Origin: Deltaproteobacteria bacterium
GTDB lineage: Bacteria; Desulfobacterota; Binatia; UBA12015
DNA: 44,670 nucleotides
Direction of reading: 5' to 3'
NCBI GenBank assembly: GCA_016874715.1
Contig: VGTK01000021.1
Location: 1 to 44,670, forward strand
Part shown: piece by piece, positions 7,819 through 17,150 of the stretch
How positions within the stretch are numbered: position 1 is the first letter of the stretch
How the letters are laid out: each line of letters begins with the position of its first letter
Made by a program: the position numbers and the translations under genes
The notes under the pieces: model-generated
What the model was told of the DNA's origin: nothing
The model's database searches: none
Seen by the model: the letters and a program-made list of their open reading frames with translations, nothing else

Positions 7819-10326
7819 ATGAAGCGGTCGAAGATCGTGACGCTCGTGGTGCTGGCGGTCGCCGTCGTGGCGACGTCGGCGTGGGCACAGAAGGTGAATG
7901 GCGTGCCGGGCTCGCCCGACGCCACCATGTCCATCGACGGCAGGCAGCTGCCGCCGCCCGACATGAAGTGGGGCGGCGTCATCAAGGACGACGCGCTGCA
8001 GTCGAAGCCGTGGTGGACGCCCCGCATCGTGCTGCCTGCCGGTGCGCCCAACGTTCTGCTGATCATCACCGACGACGCCGGGTTCGGCGTGCCGAGCACC
8101 TTCGGCGGCGTGATCCCGACGCCGACGATGGACCGCATCGCGAACGCGGGCCTGCGCTACAACCGCATGTTCTCGACCGCGCTGTGCTCGCCGATGCGCG
8201 CCGCGCTGATCACCGGGCGCAACCACCACTCGGCGGGCTTCGGCGTCATCTCCGAGCAGTCGACCGGCTTCCCCGGCTACAACAGCGTCATCGACAAGGA
8301 CAAGGCGACCATCGGCCGCATCCTGCTCGAGAACGGCTACGCGACCTCGTGATTCGGCAAGGACCACAACACGCCGGCGTTCCAGGCGAGCCAAATCGGA
8401 CCGTTCGACCAGTGGCCGACGGGAATGGGCTTCGAGTACTTCTTCGGCTTCGTCGGCGGCGACACGAACCAGTGGGAGCCCAACCTCTTCCGCAACACGA
8501 CGCAGATCTTCCCGTTCGAAGGCACGCCGCCGGGCGAGTGGAACCTGATCACCGCCATGGCGGACGACGCGATCGACTGGATGACGCGCATCCACCAGAC
8601 CGACCCGTCGAAGCCGGTCTTCATCAAGTATGCGCCGGGCGCCACGCACGCGCCGCACCACCCGACGAAGGAATGGGTGGACAAGATCCACGCGATGCAC
8701 CTCTTCGACGACGGCTACGAGAAGCTGCGCGAGCGCATCTTCGCGAACCAGAAGAAGCTCGGCGTCGTTCCCGCCGACGCGCAGCTCACGCCGTGGCCGA
8801 ACGACGTCCTGCCGCCGTGGGACTCGCTGTCGGAGGAGGCGAAGAAGCTCTACATCCGCCAGGTCGAGGTGTTCGCCGCGTACGCGGCCTACAGCGACTT
8901 CGAGATCGGCCGCGTGGTCCAGCACTTCGAGGACCTCGGCAAGCTCGACGACACGCTCGTCATCTACATCAACGGCGACAACGGAACGAGCGCCGAGGGC
9001 GGTCCGCTCGGCACGCCGAACGAGGTCGCGTTCTTCAACGGCGTCCAGGTTCCGGTCGACGTGCAGATGAAGTTCTACGACGTCTGGGACACGGACCGGA
9101 CCTACAACCACATGTCGGCCGGGTGGTCGTGGGCGTTCGACACCCCGTTCGACTGGTTCAAGCAGAACGCGTCGCGGCTCGGCGGCATCAACCAGAACAT
9201 GGTCGTGTCGTGGCCGGCGCGCATCAAGGACCAGGGTGCACTGCGCGAGCAGTTCACGCACGTGATCGACGTCGTGCCGACCATCCTCGAGGCGGCCGGC
9301 ATCAAGGCGCCGGAGATCGTCGACGGCATCGCGCAGAAGCCGATCGAGGGCACGAGCTTCGCGTACACCTTCGACGCGGCCAGCGCGAAGACGCCGACGC
9401 GCCACAAGCGGCAGTACTTCGAGATGATGGGCCAGTGGGCGCTGTACGACGACGGCTGGCTGCTGAGCACGACGGTCAACCGTGCGCCGTGGGACGCGTT
9501 CGGGCCGGCGAACACCGACCCGCTGAACGACCAGGTGTTCCAGCTCTACAACCTGAACGAGGACTTCACGCAGTCGAACGACGTCGCGGCGAAGCACCCC
9601 GACAAGGTGAAGCAGATGCGGGCGGAGTTCCTCGCCGAGGCGAAGAAGCACCAGGTGCTGCCGCTCGACGCGTCGGTGGCAGCGCGCATCGTCGCGCCGC
9701 GGCCGAACATCACCGCGGGCCGCACGAAGTTCGTCTAGACGCGCCCGATGGTCGGCCTGCCGCAGGGCGACTCGCCGTTCCTGCTGAACGCGTCGTACAC
9801 CATCTCGGCCGACATCGAGGTGCCGCAGGGCGGTGCCGAAGGAATGATCCTGACGTCGGGCGGGCGCTTCGGCGGTTACGGCGTCTACCTGCTGCAGGGC
9901 AAGCCGGTGTTCCTGTGGAACCTGGTCGACCTCGAGCGCATCAAGTGGGAGTCCCCTGACGCGCTCACGCCCGGCCGGCACACCATCGAGTTCGACTTCA
10001 CGTACGACGGACTCGGCGTCGGGACGCTCGCGCTGAACGACTTCAGCGGCGTCGGCCGCTCCGGCACCGGCACGCTGAAGGTCGACGGCAAGGCCGTCGC
10101 CACGAAGAAGATGGAGCGCACGCTGCCCATGATCCTGCAGTGGGACGAGAGCTTCGACATCGGCTCCGACACGCTCACGCCGGTGAACGACGCCGACTAC
10201 CAGCCGCCGTTCCCGCTGACCGCGAAGCTGAACCAGCTCACCATCGAGGTGGACCGCCCGCAGCTGACGCCGGCCGACGTCGAGAAGATCAAGGCCGCGC
10301 AGGCGAAGGCGGCCGACCACACCTGA
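7819..10326 (+). pseudogene. Arylsulfatase with two in-frame stop codons
   Basis: Three consecutive segments in one frame make a complete arylsulfatase of 835 residues when the stops are ignored. It has a Sec signal peptide (cut after AWA at about residue 23), the metal-binding ITDDAGFG (D85, D86) and the formylglycine motif C123-S-P-M-R with ITGR, so it belongs to the type I sulfatases that hydrolyse sulfate esters in the periplasm. TGA at 8350-8352 (codon 178) replaces the residue before FGKDHNTP, where homologues have tryptophan; it removes the catalytic Lys-Asp-His segment and all downstream metal ligands (for example NGDNGTSAEGG). TAG at 9736-9738 (codon 640) falls where homologues read YTRPM. 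Downstream, the C-terminal beta domain (LPQGDSPFLLN, LQWDESFDIGSDT, TIEVDRPQL) is fully conserved. The gene precedes a SulP transporter by 65 bases. It is recoded, just inactivated, or mis-assembled. Confidence 0.8.
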
Positions 10327-10391
10327 GAGGCGAGCAGCGTGCATCTGCGGCCCGGCCCACCGGTTCGTGAGCGACGGCGATCGCCGCGGAC

Positions 10392-12095
10392 ATGAAGCCG
10401 GCCGTCTTTCGCGGCATCCTGCCGATCACCGCCGCCGGCGTGCGGCGCGACGTCCTCGCCGGGCTGACGCTGGCCGCGAGGAACGTCCCGCAGGCGCTCG
10501 GCTACACGCGCATCGCGGGCATGCCGGTGATCACCGGCCTCTACACGCTGCTCCTGCCGCTGGTCGCGTTCGCGACGCTCGGCTCGTCGCGCTACCTCGT
10601 GGTCGCCGCGGACTCCGCGACGGCAGCGATCCTTGCGAACGGGCTGGTGCACCTGGCGCCGGTCGCGAGCGAGCAGTACGTCGCGCTCGCCGGGCTCGTG
10701 GCGCTGCTCACCGGCGGCTGCCTGCTGCTCGCGCGGGCCTTCCGGCTCGGGTTCCTCGCCGACTTCCTGTCACAGACGGTGCTGGTCGGCTTCCTGACCG
10801 GCGTCGGCTTCCAGGTCGGGATCGCCCTGCTCGGCGAGATGCTCGGCCTCGCGGTGCCGGCCCACCGGACGCTCGAGCAGCTGGCGGAGGTGACACGCCG
10901 GCTGGCCCAGGTGCACGTCCCGACCCTCCTCGTGTCGGCGGCGGTGGTCGTGGTCGTGCTGGGCGGGCGGCTGCTCGCGCCCCGGCTACCGTGGCCGCTC
11001 GTGGCGGTCGTCGGCGCGGTCGTCGCGAGCGCTGCGCTCGACTTCGCCGGACGCGGCATCGAGGTCGTCGGGCCGATCGCCGGTGGGCTGCCGCACTTCG
11101 TCGTCCCGGATCTGGACCCCGGTGCGGTGTGGCAGCTGCTGCCGGTCGCCGGCTCGTGCTTCCTGATGATCGTCGCGCAGAGCGCGGCGACGGCGCGCGC
11201 GTGGGCGGCGAAGCACGGCGACGCGCTCGACGAGAACCGGGATCTGGTCGGTCTCGGCGCCGCGAACGTGACCGCGGCGCTGAGCGGCACGTTCGTCGTG
11301 AACGGCAGCCCGACGCAGACCGCGATGGTCGAGTCGTCGGGCGGCCGGAGCCAGATCGCGCACCTGGCGACGGCGGCCATCGTGGCGCTGGTGCTGCTGT
11401 TCCTCACGGAGCCGCTGCAGTACCTGCCGCGCCGCGTGCTGGGTGCGATCGTGTTCACCATCGCGGTCGGTCTGGTCGACGTGCGCGGCCTGCGCGACAT
11501 CCGGCGCGAGAGCCCGAGCGAGTTCCGGCTCGCGGTCGGGACGGCGGTCGTCGTGGTCGGCGTCGGGGTGGAGCAGGGCATCCTGCTCGCGATGGGGCTC
11601 GCGCTGGTCCGGCACGTGCGGCACGCGTACCAGGCGCACACGGCGGTCCTCGTGCAGGACGCGCACGGCGCCTGGCGGGCAACTCCCGCCGTCCCGGGCG
11701 CGACCACGGCGCCCGGCGTGATCGTGCTCCAGTTCGGCGCCGAGCTGTTCTACGCGAACGCCGGGCGCTTCGGCGAGACGGCGCGCACGCTGGTCGAGCG
11801 TGCGCCGACGCCGGTGCACTGGCTCGTGCTCGACGCGGGCGCCATCACGAACGTCGACTACTCGGCGGCGCGCACGCTGCGCGCCGTGCTCGGGGACCTC
11901 GAGCGGCGCGGCGTCACGCTCCTGGTGGTGCACGCGCCCGCGTCGCTGCGCGAGTCGTTCGCGCACCACGGGCTGACGGCGGAGATCGGAGAGGCGAACG
12001 TTCACGAGACGCTGCGCGAGGCGCTCGCGTCGATCCGGGCGCCCGGCCAGCGTCCAGCGGTGGGCGGCGACGCAGGTCCAGGTGCGCGGTCGTGA
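10392..12095 (+). CDS. SulP family anion (sulfate) transporter with STAS domain
   Basis: This 567-residue protein shows the SLC26/SulP architecture: about 12-14 membrane segments from residues 15 to 415 (starting DVLAGLTLAARNVPQALGYTRIAGMP, the family's first helix region, and including the GxxxNGSPTQTAMVESSGG loop) followed by a cytoplasmic STAS domain (about 430-550; LQFGAELFYANAGRF, LVLDAGAITNVDYSAARTL). SulP proteins carry sulfate, bicarbonate or other anions into the cell. Its position directly after the arylsulfatase suggests uptake of released sulfate (inference). ATG 10392 is the first plausible start. The C-terminal tail is Gly/Ala/Arg-rich. Confidence 0.85.
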   Translation: MKPAVFRGILPITAAGVRRDVLAGLTLAARNVPQALGYTRIAGMPVITGLYTLLLPLVAFATLGSSRYLVVAADSATAAILANGLVHLAPVASEQYVALAGLVALLTGGCLLLARAFRLGFLADFLSQTVLVGFLTGVGFQVGIALLGEMLGLAVPAHRTLEQLAEVTRRLAQVHVPTLLVSAAVVVVVLGGRLLAPRLPWPLVAVVGAVVASAALDFAGRGIEVVGPIAGGLPHFVVPDLDPGAVWQLLPVAGSCFLMIVAQSAATARAWAAKHGDALDENRDLVGLGAANVTAALSGTFVVNGSPTQTAMVESSGGRSQIAHLATAAIVALVLLFLTEPLQYLPRRVLGAIVFTIAVGLVDVRGLRDIRRESPSEFRLAVGTAVVVVGVGVEQGILLAMGLALVRHVRHAYQAHTAVLVQDAHGAWRATPAVPGATTAPGVIVLQFGAELFYANAGRFGETARTLVERAPTPVHWLVLDAGAITNVDYSAARTLRAVLGDLERRGVTLLVVHAPASLRESFAHHGLTAEIGEANVHETLREALASIRAPGQRPAVGGDAGPGARS

Positions 12096-12167
12096 GGAAG
12101 AAGGCGATCGCCGGCGACGTCAGCCGGTGCGTCCCGCGCTCGCGCTGCCGGCGGAGCGTACGAGAGG

Positions 12168-12224
12168 CTGACGGCGAGGCGCGACAAGCGCACGATCGAG
12201 GTCGACCGCCCGCAGCTCTCGTGA
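12168..12224 (+). pseudogene. Remnant of a second arylsulfatase C-terminus
   Basis: Eighteen codons ending in TGA read LTARRDKRTIEVDRPQLS, matching LTAKLNQLTIEVDRPQLT near the end of the arylsulfatase (about 10218-10271). Upstream and downstream bases show nothing else recognisable. The rest of the 12096-12322 interval (227 bases) holds no other gene. Confidence 0.6.
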
Positions 12225-12322
12225 CGATCGGCTGGCCGCTGCGCCGCGCGCACATCACGACGCGAGCGTACCCCAGCTGGCATGGATTTCGACGGGGATT
12301 CTCAGCCGAGGGAGGATCGGGC

Positions 12323-13198
12323 ATGACACCGGGATCTCGGACGCAAGCGGTGCTGGCGTCGGCTCCCCTTCCGCTGATCGTAGCGGCCGCGCCGGCCGCT
12401 ACGGCTGGCGCGGAGCCACCTGCGAGCGATACGGCGACCGTGATCAACAAGCAGGCCACCAATCCGGTCAGCCTCACCTGGTCACTCAAGTGGGAGAACG
12501 AGATCCTCTCGCTGCAGCGCGACGACGCCGCGAACCGCGGCCAGTACGAGATGAAGCTCCAGCCGACGATGCCGCTGCTGCTGACGCCGGCGTGGAAGCT
12601 CATCGTTCGGCCCGAGCTCGTCCTGCTGAACGACAAGCCGTTCACCCGTGACGGCCGATCGCGGCGGGTGACCGGGACCGGTGACACCACTCTCGACGTC
12701 GTCGTGGCACCGGTGAGCGACCCGTGGCTGCTGGCTGTCGGTCCGACGTTCATCTTCCCCACCGCGAGCAACGACGAGACCGGGCAGGGCAACTGGCAGG
12801 CGGGCCCGGGAAGGGTGGCGGGCTACCTCGGCAAGAAGTGGCTGCTCGGCTTGATCGCGCAGCAGTGGTGGTCGTTCGCCGGACCCGCGAGCCGCAAGGC
12901 CGACAGCGGGCTGCACCTGCAGTACCTCACGAGCTGGTTCCTGCCGCACGGCTGGAGCATCGGCACCTCGCCGATCATCAAGTTCGACTGGCGCGCGGCG
13001 GCCGGCCAGCAGGTGACCTTTCCGCTCGGGCTGTTCGTCGCCAGGGTCGTGGAGCTCGGCGGTCTTCCGGTCAAGCTCGAGGTACAGGGGCTCTACGCAC
13101 CGGTGCGCCCGGAGTCCTACGGTGAGCAGTTCGGGATTCCGCTGTACGTGACGCCGGTGATCCCGGCCCCGGTGGAAGGGCCGTTGTTCGGCGGCTAG
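12323..13198 (+). CDS. Outer-membrane transporter-like beta-barrel protein
   Basis: The product is 291 residues with an Ala-rich N-terminal signal (MTPGSRTQAVLASAPLPLIVAAAPAATAGA is its rough extent) followed by ASDTATVINKQATNPVSLTWSL and repeated amphipathic strands ending in aromatic residues (for example QYEMKLQPTMPLLL, WLLAVGPTFIFPTAS, WLLGLIAQQWWSFAG). This matches the small family often labelled neuromedin-U-like or putative outer-membrane transporter. ATG 12323 has a clear ribosome site, GAGGGAGGA. Its place after a sulfatase and an anion transporter suggests a porin-like uptake role for the substrate, but that is inference. It begins 227 bases after the SulP stop, so it may have its own promoter. 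Confidence 0.65.
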   Translation: MTPGSRTQAVLASAPLPLIVAAAPAATAGAEPPASDTATVINKQATNPVSLTWSLKWENEILSLQRDDAANRGQYEMKLQPTMPLLLTPAWKLIVRPELVLLNDKPFTRDGRSRRVTGTGDTTLDVVVAPVSDPWLLAVGPTFIFPTASNDETGQGNWQAGPGRVAGYLGKKWLLGLIAQQWWSFAGPASRKADSGLHLQYLTSWFLPHGWSIGTSPIIKFDWRAAAGQQVTFPLGLFVARVVELGGLPVKLEVQGLYAPVRPESYGEQFGIPLYVTPVIPAPVEGPLFGG

Positions 13199-13407
13199 CA
13201 CGGTGCACTCGCTCCGACCGACTGCAACGGCCGCTCTCCGGGCAGCGGCGTTCCGGAAGGGCTGCGATTGCCGCGAACGAGCTCGCCGCGGTCACAGAGC
13301 ATCCGGTCGTTCGGGCGCGTGCAATCGGCGCACGCGCGTGGCATCCGTGGGCCGGGGCCGCGCGCTCGCGCCGGTGCCCCGGAGATCGCAACCGAACGGA
13401 AGCTGCC

Positions 13408-14412
13408 ATGGCAGATCGCACGCTGCTGGTGATGCCCGACGATACGGGCGGTCCGATCCTCGACGCGCTCGCCGGGGCGCGGAAGTCGATCCTGGTCAAG
13501 ATGTTCCTCTTCACCGACCCGGGCCTGATCGGCGCGACGGTCGACGCGCACCGGCGCGGCGTGAAGGTCCGCGTGCTGTTGAACGCCGCGCGCCGGAGCG
13601 GCGAGGACGACAACGCGGAGTCGCGCCGCAGGCTCGTCGCCGCCGGCATCGACGTCAAGGACGCGAATCCGACCTTCGAGCTGACGCACGAGAAGTCGAT
13701 GGTCGTGGACGGCACGACGGCCTTCGTGATGTCGCTCAACTGGGACCCGAAGAACCTCTCCGAGACGCGGGACTACGCGATCGTGACGTCGCACCCGCAC
13801 GAGGTCGGCGAGATCGTCGCCTGCTTCGAGGCGGACTGGCACCGGAAGAAGTTCTCGCCGGGCGAGAATGCCCACCTCATCTGGTGCAACACCAACGGCC
13901 GCGAGCGCATCGCGCGCTTCATCGACGGTGCGCGCGAGAGCCTGCACGTGCAGAACGAGCGCTACCAGGACGAGGTCATCATCGAGCGCCTGGTCCGTGC
14001 ACGCGAGCGCGGCGTCAAGGTCTACGTCATGGCGAAGCCGGCGCACACGCTCAAGAAGGGCAAGCTGCTCGAAGGCGTCGGCGGACTCCGGATCCTGCAG
14101 GACGTCGGCGTCAAGGTGCACAAGGTGAAGGGTCTCAAGCTGCACGCGAAGACCCTGCTGGCCGACGGCGTGCGCGGCGTGATCGGCTCGATCAATCTCG
14201 CGCCGGGCAGCTTCGACCACCGCCGCGAGCTCGCGATCGAGGTACACGAGGACCACGTGGTCGACCGCCTGCGCCATGTCCTGCACCACGACTGGGAGCA
14301 CTCGCACCCGCTCGATCTGTCCGACGAGGGCCTGCTCGCCGACCTGGCGGATCGCGAGGAGGAGGCCGAGCAGCAGCTCGCGATCGCCCGGCACCACCGC
14401 AAGCATCGCTGA
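13408..14412 (+). CDS. Phospholipase D-like protein with two HKD motifs
   Basis: The 334-residue cytosolic protein contains two complete HKD motifs, H94-x-K96-x4-D101 (THEKSMVVDG) with downstream SLNWDPKN, and H246-x-K248-x4-D253 (LHAKTLLADG) with downstream GSINLAPGSFDHRREL, each in a PLDc_2 half-domain. This family forms a covalent phosphohistidine and acts on phosphodiesters: phospholipids (phospholipase D, cardiolipin synthase) or nucleic acids. It lacks the N-terminal membrane helices of cardiolipin synthase, so a soluble phosphodiesterase or phosphatidyltransferase is more likely. The preceding 209 bases (13199-13407) contain nothing I recognise. It faces the AraC gene tail-to-tail. Confidence 0.8.
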   Translation: MADRTLLVMPDDTGGPILDALAGARKSILVKMFLFTDPGLIGATVDAHRRGVKVRVLLNAARRSGEDDNAESRRRLVAAGIDVKDANPTFELTHEKSMVVDGTTAFVMSLNWDPKNLSETRDYAIVTSHPHEVGEIVACFEADWHRKKFSPGENAHLIWCNTNGRERIARFIDGARESLHVQNERYQDEVIIERLVRARERGVKVYVMAKPAHTLKKGKLLEGVGGLRILQDVGVKVHKVKGLKLHAKTLLADGVRGVIGSINLAPGSFDHRRELAIEVHEDHVVDRLRHVLHHDWEHSHPLDLSDEGLLADLADREEEAEQQLAIARHHRKHR

Positions 14413-14492
14413 GCGCACGTTCCGGATCGGCTCCCGGTACGGCCTCGGCCTTCGGGACGGAATCGGGGTGCGGGCCTGACGCGGCGCGCGTC

Positions 14493-15572
14493 TCAGCTCG
14501 CGCGGCGCGTGCGGCTCGCGGCGTGCATCGCTCGGTAGGCCAGAGGAGGGAGGCCGGTCCAGCGCTTGAAGGCGCGTGTGAAGTGCGCGGCGTCGGCGTA
14601 GCCGAGCGCGAGTACGACGTCGACGATCTTCTCGTCGGACGCGAGCAGCCGCTCGCGCGCGCGCTCGAGGCGCGTCCGCGCGACGAGCGCGGCGAAGGTC
14701 ACGCCGGCCTCGGCGAGCCGGCGCTGCAGCGTGCGCGCATTGAGCCCCGCTGCCTCGGCGACGTGCTCGATGCGCGGCGGCTCGATCGCGAGCAGTGAGC
14801 CGACGAAGGCCTCGATCGATGCGACGAGCCCCGCGGGGACGGACGCTCTCGCGGCGCGCGACGTCGCGGCAACGGCCGGTGACCCGCCCGCGAGCGGCGC
14901 CGCGAAGGTCTCCGGGCGGAACGCGATCGTCGTTCGCGGCCGATCGAACTCGATGCGCGCGTTCGCCAGCACGGGCAGCGCGTCGTAAACGCGTGAGGGG
15001 CGCACCGGCAGTCCGACGTGCGCCGGCGCGGCGGCGGGCACCGAGTGCTGCAGCAGATTCAGGGGGACGGTGAGGTTGGCCGCGACCACCTGCTCGCGGG
15101 CCTCGCACGCCGGGACGTAGCGGTGGTGCAGCTCGAAGAGATCGGACGTCCGGGTGATCCACGCGCGCTCGCCGGAGTGCCACTGTGGCCGGTGCGCGAC
15201 GCTCGCCGTGAGCGCACCCCCGACCGTCCCCGCCGCGGCGATCGCGCGGCCGAAGGCGCCGAGGCTAAGCGGGTCGATGGTCTGGCCTACCCGAAGCCCG
15301 AGACCGTCGATCCCGGCGCGGCGGGCCGCGAGCTCGGCGAAGCGGAACAGGAAGACCGTCGGCACGAAGCCGCCAGCGTCCTCGAGCAGCTCGCTGCCGA
15401 CCCGCGCGTCCTCGAGGTAGCGTCCGACCGGCGCGCCGACCTGACGCAGGAAGGCCACGAACGGCAGCAGCACGCTCGCGCGTATGAACGGAATCCGGGT
15501 CGCGTCGGGGTCGTCGGCGGCCCGCCCGGGCCAAGCCGATGCGTGATACGAGAGGCCTGCCGAGGCATCCAT
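14493..15572 (-). CDS. AraC family transcriptional regulator
   Basis: The 359-residue protein has an N-terminal PF12625-type sensing domain (VLLPFVAFLRQVGAPVGRYL through HHRYVPACEAREQ) and a C-terminal double helix-turn-helix (about residues 255-350): IEHVAEAAGLNARTLQRRL, then KIVDVVLALGYADAAHFTRAFKRWTG. The latter is the classic second AraC helix pair. Members of this branch regulate degradation and lipid genes in response to small molecules. ATG at 15572 (reverse strand) is the best start; the 238-base space to the PqiA gene upstream is a divergent promoter region that could carry its operator. The target is unknown. Confidence 0.85.
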   Translation of the reverse strand: MDASAGLSYHASAWPGRAADDPDATRIPFIRASVLLPFVAFLRQVGAPVGRYLEDARVGSELLEDAGGFVPTVFLFRFAELAARRAGIDGLGLRVGQTIDPLSLGAFGRAIAAAGTVGGALTASVAHRPQWHSGERAWITRTSDLFELHHRYVPACEAREQVVAANLTVPLNLLQHSVPAAAPAHVGLPVRPSRVYDALPVLANARIEFDRPRTTIAFRPETFAAPLAGGSPAVAATSRAARASVPAGLVASIEAFVGSLLAIEPPRIEHVAEAAGLNARTLQRRLAEAGVTFAALVARTRLERARERLLASDEKIVDVVLALGYADAAHFTRAFKRWTGLPPLAYRAMHAASRTRRAS

Positions 15573-15810
15573 ACACAATCGGGGGCTGACGATGCGAGCC
15601 GCGGTGGCACGCGCGGGCAAGCAGCGACTCGGGCGGCGTGCTATCCGCTTCGCGGAAGGAGTCGTGACCAGATGGTCGAAGCAAAGCTCGTCGGCGTCGA
15701 GGACGAGGCCCTGAGGGGCGCGGTTGCCGCTGTCGGCCCGGTATCTCGCAGTCTGTCCGGCGTGAGCGCAGCGCGTGCCCTCCGGCGGCGCCCGGTGCTG
15801 GAATGCCATA

Positions 15811-16485
15811 GTGCATAGCCGCCCCCTCGCCGATCCCGCGCTGCTCGCCTGCCTGCACTGCGACCTCGTGCAGCGCCTGCCGGCTTTGACCCCGGGCGAC
15901 GCGGCGCGCTGCCCGCGCTGCGAGAAGCTGCTGTGGCGGCACGGCGCCGATGTCCTCAGCCGCACCCTCGCACTGACGGTCGCGGCGGGGATCCTCTACC
16001 TCATCGCCAACCTCGCGCCGATGCTCGGGCTCGAAGTGGTCGGCCGCACCGCGGAGACCACGGTGCTCGGCGGCGCGCGGCAGCTCTGGCGCGACGGCCG
16101 CGAGACGGTGGCGCTGCTCGTGCTGTTCACCGTGGTGATCGCGCCGGCGCTGCAGATCGGCTTCCTGCTCGCGATCGTCGTCGGCGCGCAGCGCAGGCGT
16201 CCGCCGCACTGGGTCGCGCTGCTGCTCCGCCTCCACCCGACGACGCAGATCTGGAGCATGATCGAGGTGATGCTCATCGGCGTGCTCGTGGCTCTGGTCA
16301 AGATCGCGGAGCTCGCCACCGTCGTACCGGGGATCGCGCTGTACGCGCTCGCCGGGCTCGCCGTGCTGTTCGCCGCGATCCAGTCGATCTTCGACCAGCA
16401 CGACGTGTGGGAGCGGATCGAGTGGGCCGACGCCCGCGAGCAGAGTGTCGTCGCGGCTCGCGACGTCGCGCCCGAGGCGCCGTGA
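15811..16485 (+). CDS. pqiA: Paraquat-inducible protein A, first half-protein
   Basis: The product has a four-cysteine zinc-ribbon start (C-x2-C at LACLHCDL and CPRCEKLL) followed by about four membrane helices (TLALTVAAGILYLIANLAPML, VALLVLFTVVIAPALQIGFLLAI, IWSMIEVMLIGVLVALVKIAELATV, GIALYALAGLAVLFAAIQS). This is one PqiA domain. In E. coli PqiA, two such domains are joined in one chain; here they are separate overlapping genes. The inner-membrane protein works with PqiB and PqiC in lipid transport across the envelope. GTG 15811 is my start; GTG 15775 is possible. Confidence 0.8.
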   Translation: MHSRPLADPALLACLHCDLVQRLPALTPGDAARCPRCEKLLWRHGADVLSRTLALTVAAGILYLIANLAPMLGLEVVGRTAETTVLGGARQLWRDGRETVALLVLFTVVIAPALQIGFLLAIVVGAQRRRPPHWVALLLRLHPTTQIWSMIEVMLIGVLVALVKIAELATVVPGIALYALAGLAVLFAAIQSIFDQHDVWERIEWADAREQSVVAARDVAPEAP

Positions 16486-17150
16486 GCACCGCGACCACGA
16501 CGGCGGCGACCACCGCGCTCGAGCTCGGGCTCGTGAGCTGCGAGAAGTGCGGGCTGCTGTCCCGTCCGGAGCCGGGTGCGCACGAGGGCCGCTGCCCGCG
16601 CTGCGACGCGCGCGTGCACTTCCGCAAGCCCGACTCGATCAAGCGCACGTGGGCGTATCTGATCTCGGCCGCGATCTGCTACGTCCCGGCGAATCTGCTG
16701 CCGGTGCTCACGACCACCACGGCGGAAGGCGCGGATTCCGACACCATCCTGCAGGGCATCGTGCTGCTGTGGTCGCCGACGGGGTGGCCGCTGTCGGTCC
16801 TGGTCCTGATCGCGAGCATCATGATCCCGAGCGCCAAGATCCTCGCCCTCGCGTACCTCCTCGTCGGCGTGCAGCGCGGGTCGAAGGTCGGCCAGCGCCA
16901 GCGCGTGCGCATGTTCCGCGTCGTGCAGTTCATCGGCCGCTGGTCGATGGTCGACGTGTTCGTGGATACCTTCACCGCGGCGCTGGTCCAGCTGCAGCCG
17001 CTGATGTCCGTCGAGCCCGCATCCGGGCTCTTCTTCTTCGCGGCGGTCGTCGTGCTGACGATGCTCGCGGTCGAGTCCTTCGATCCGCGGCTGATCTGGG
17101 ACACCTCGCTCGACCGCACCGCAGCTCCCCTGGAGGCCCGTCATGCCTGA
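16482..17150 (+). CDS. pqiA: Paraquat-inducible protein A, second half-protein
   Basis: This is a second PqiA domain of 222 residues: zinc ribbon VSCEKCGLLSRP and GRCPRCDARVHFRKPDS, then helices YLISAAICYVPANLLPVLTT, WPLSVLVLIASIMIPSAKILAL and others, with the conserved GRWSMVDVFVDTFTAALVQL stretch. It begins with a GTG overlapping the previous stop (GTGA) and its end overlaps the PqiB start by eight bases, so the operon is tightly coupled. Role: inner-membrane part of the Pqi lipid-trafficking system. Confidence 0.85.
   Translation: MSTATTTAATTALELGLVSCEKCGLLSRPEPGAHEGRCPRCDARVHFRKPDSIKRTWAYLISAAICYVPANLLPVLTTTTAEGADSDTILQGIVLLWSPTGWPLSVLVLIASIMIPSAKILALAYLLVGVQRGSKVGQRQRVRMFRVVQFIGRWSMVDVFVDTFTAALVQLQPLMSVEPASGLFFFAAVVVLTMLAVESFDPRLIWDTSLDRTAAPLEARHA

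Noticed and set aside
8350..8352. TGA in the sulfatase as a selenocysteine codon
   Set aside because: The family has Trp here, not Cys, and I see no convincing SECIS-like hairpin directly after it.
7537..10344. Long reverse-strand open frame opposite the sulfatase
   Set aside because: It is an Arg/Val/Asp-rich shadow of the forward coding strand, typical of high GC; the forward frame has all family motifs.
15672..15818. Small open frame upstream of the first PqiA gene (MVEAKLVGVEDEALRGAVAA...)
   Set aside because: It overlaps the likely PqiA start, has no recognisable family and is short enough to be chance in GC-rich DNA.
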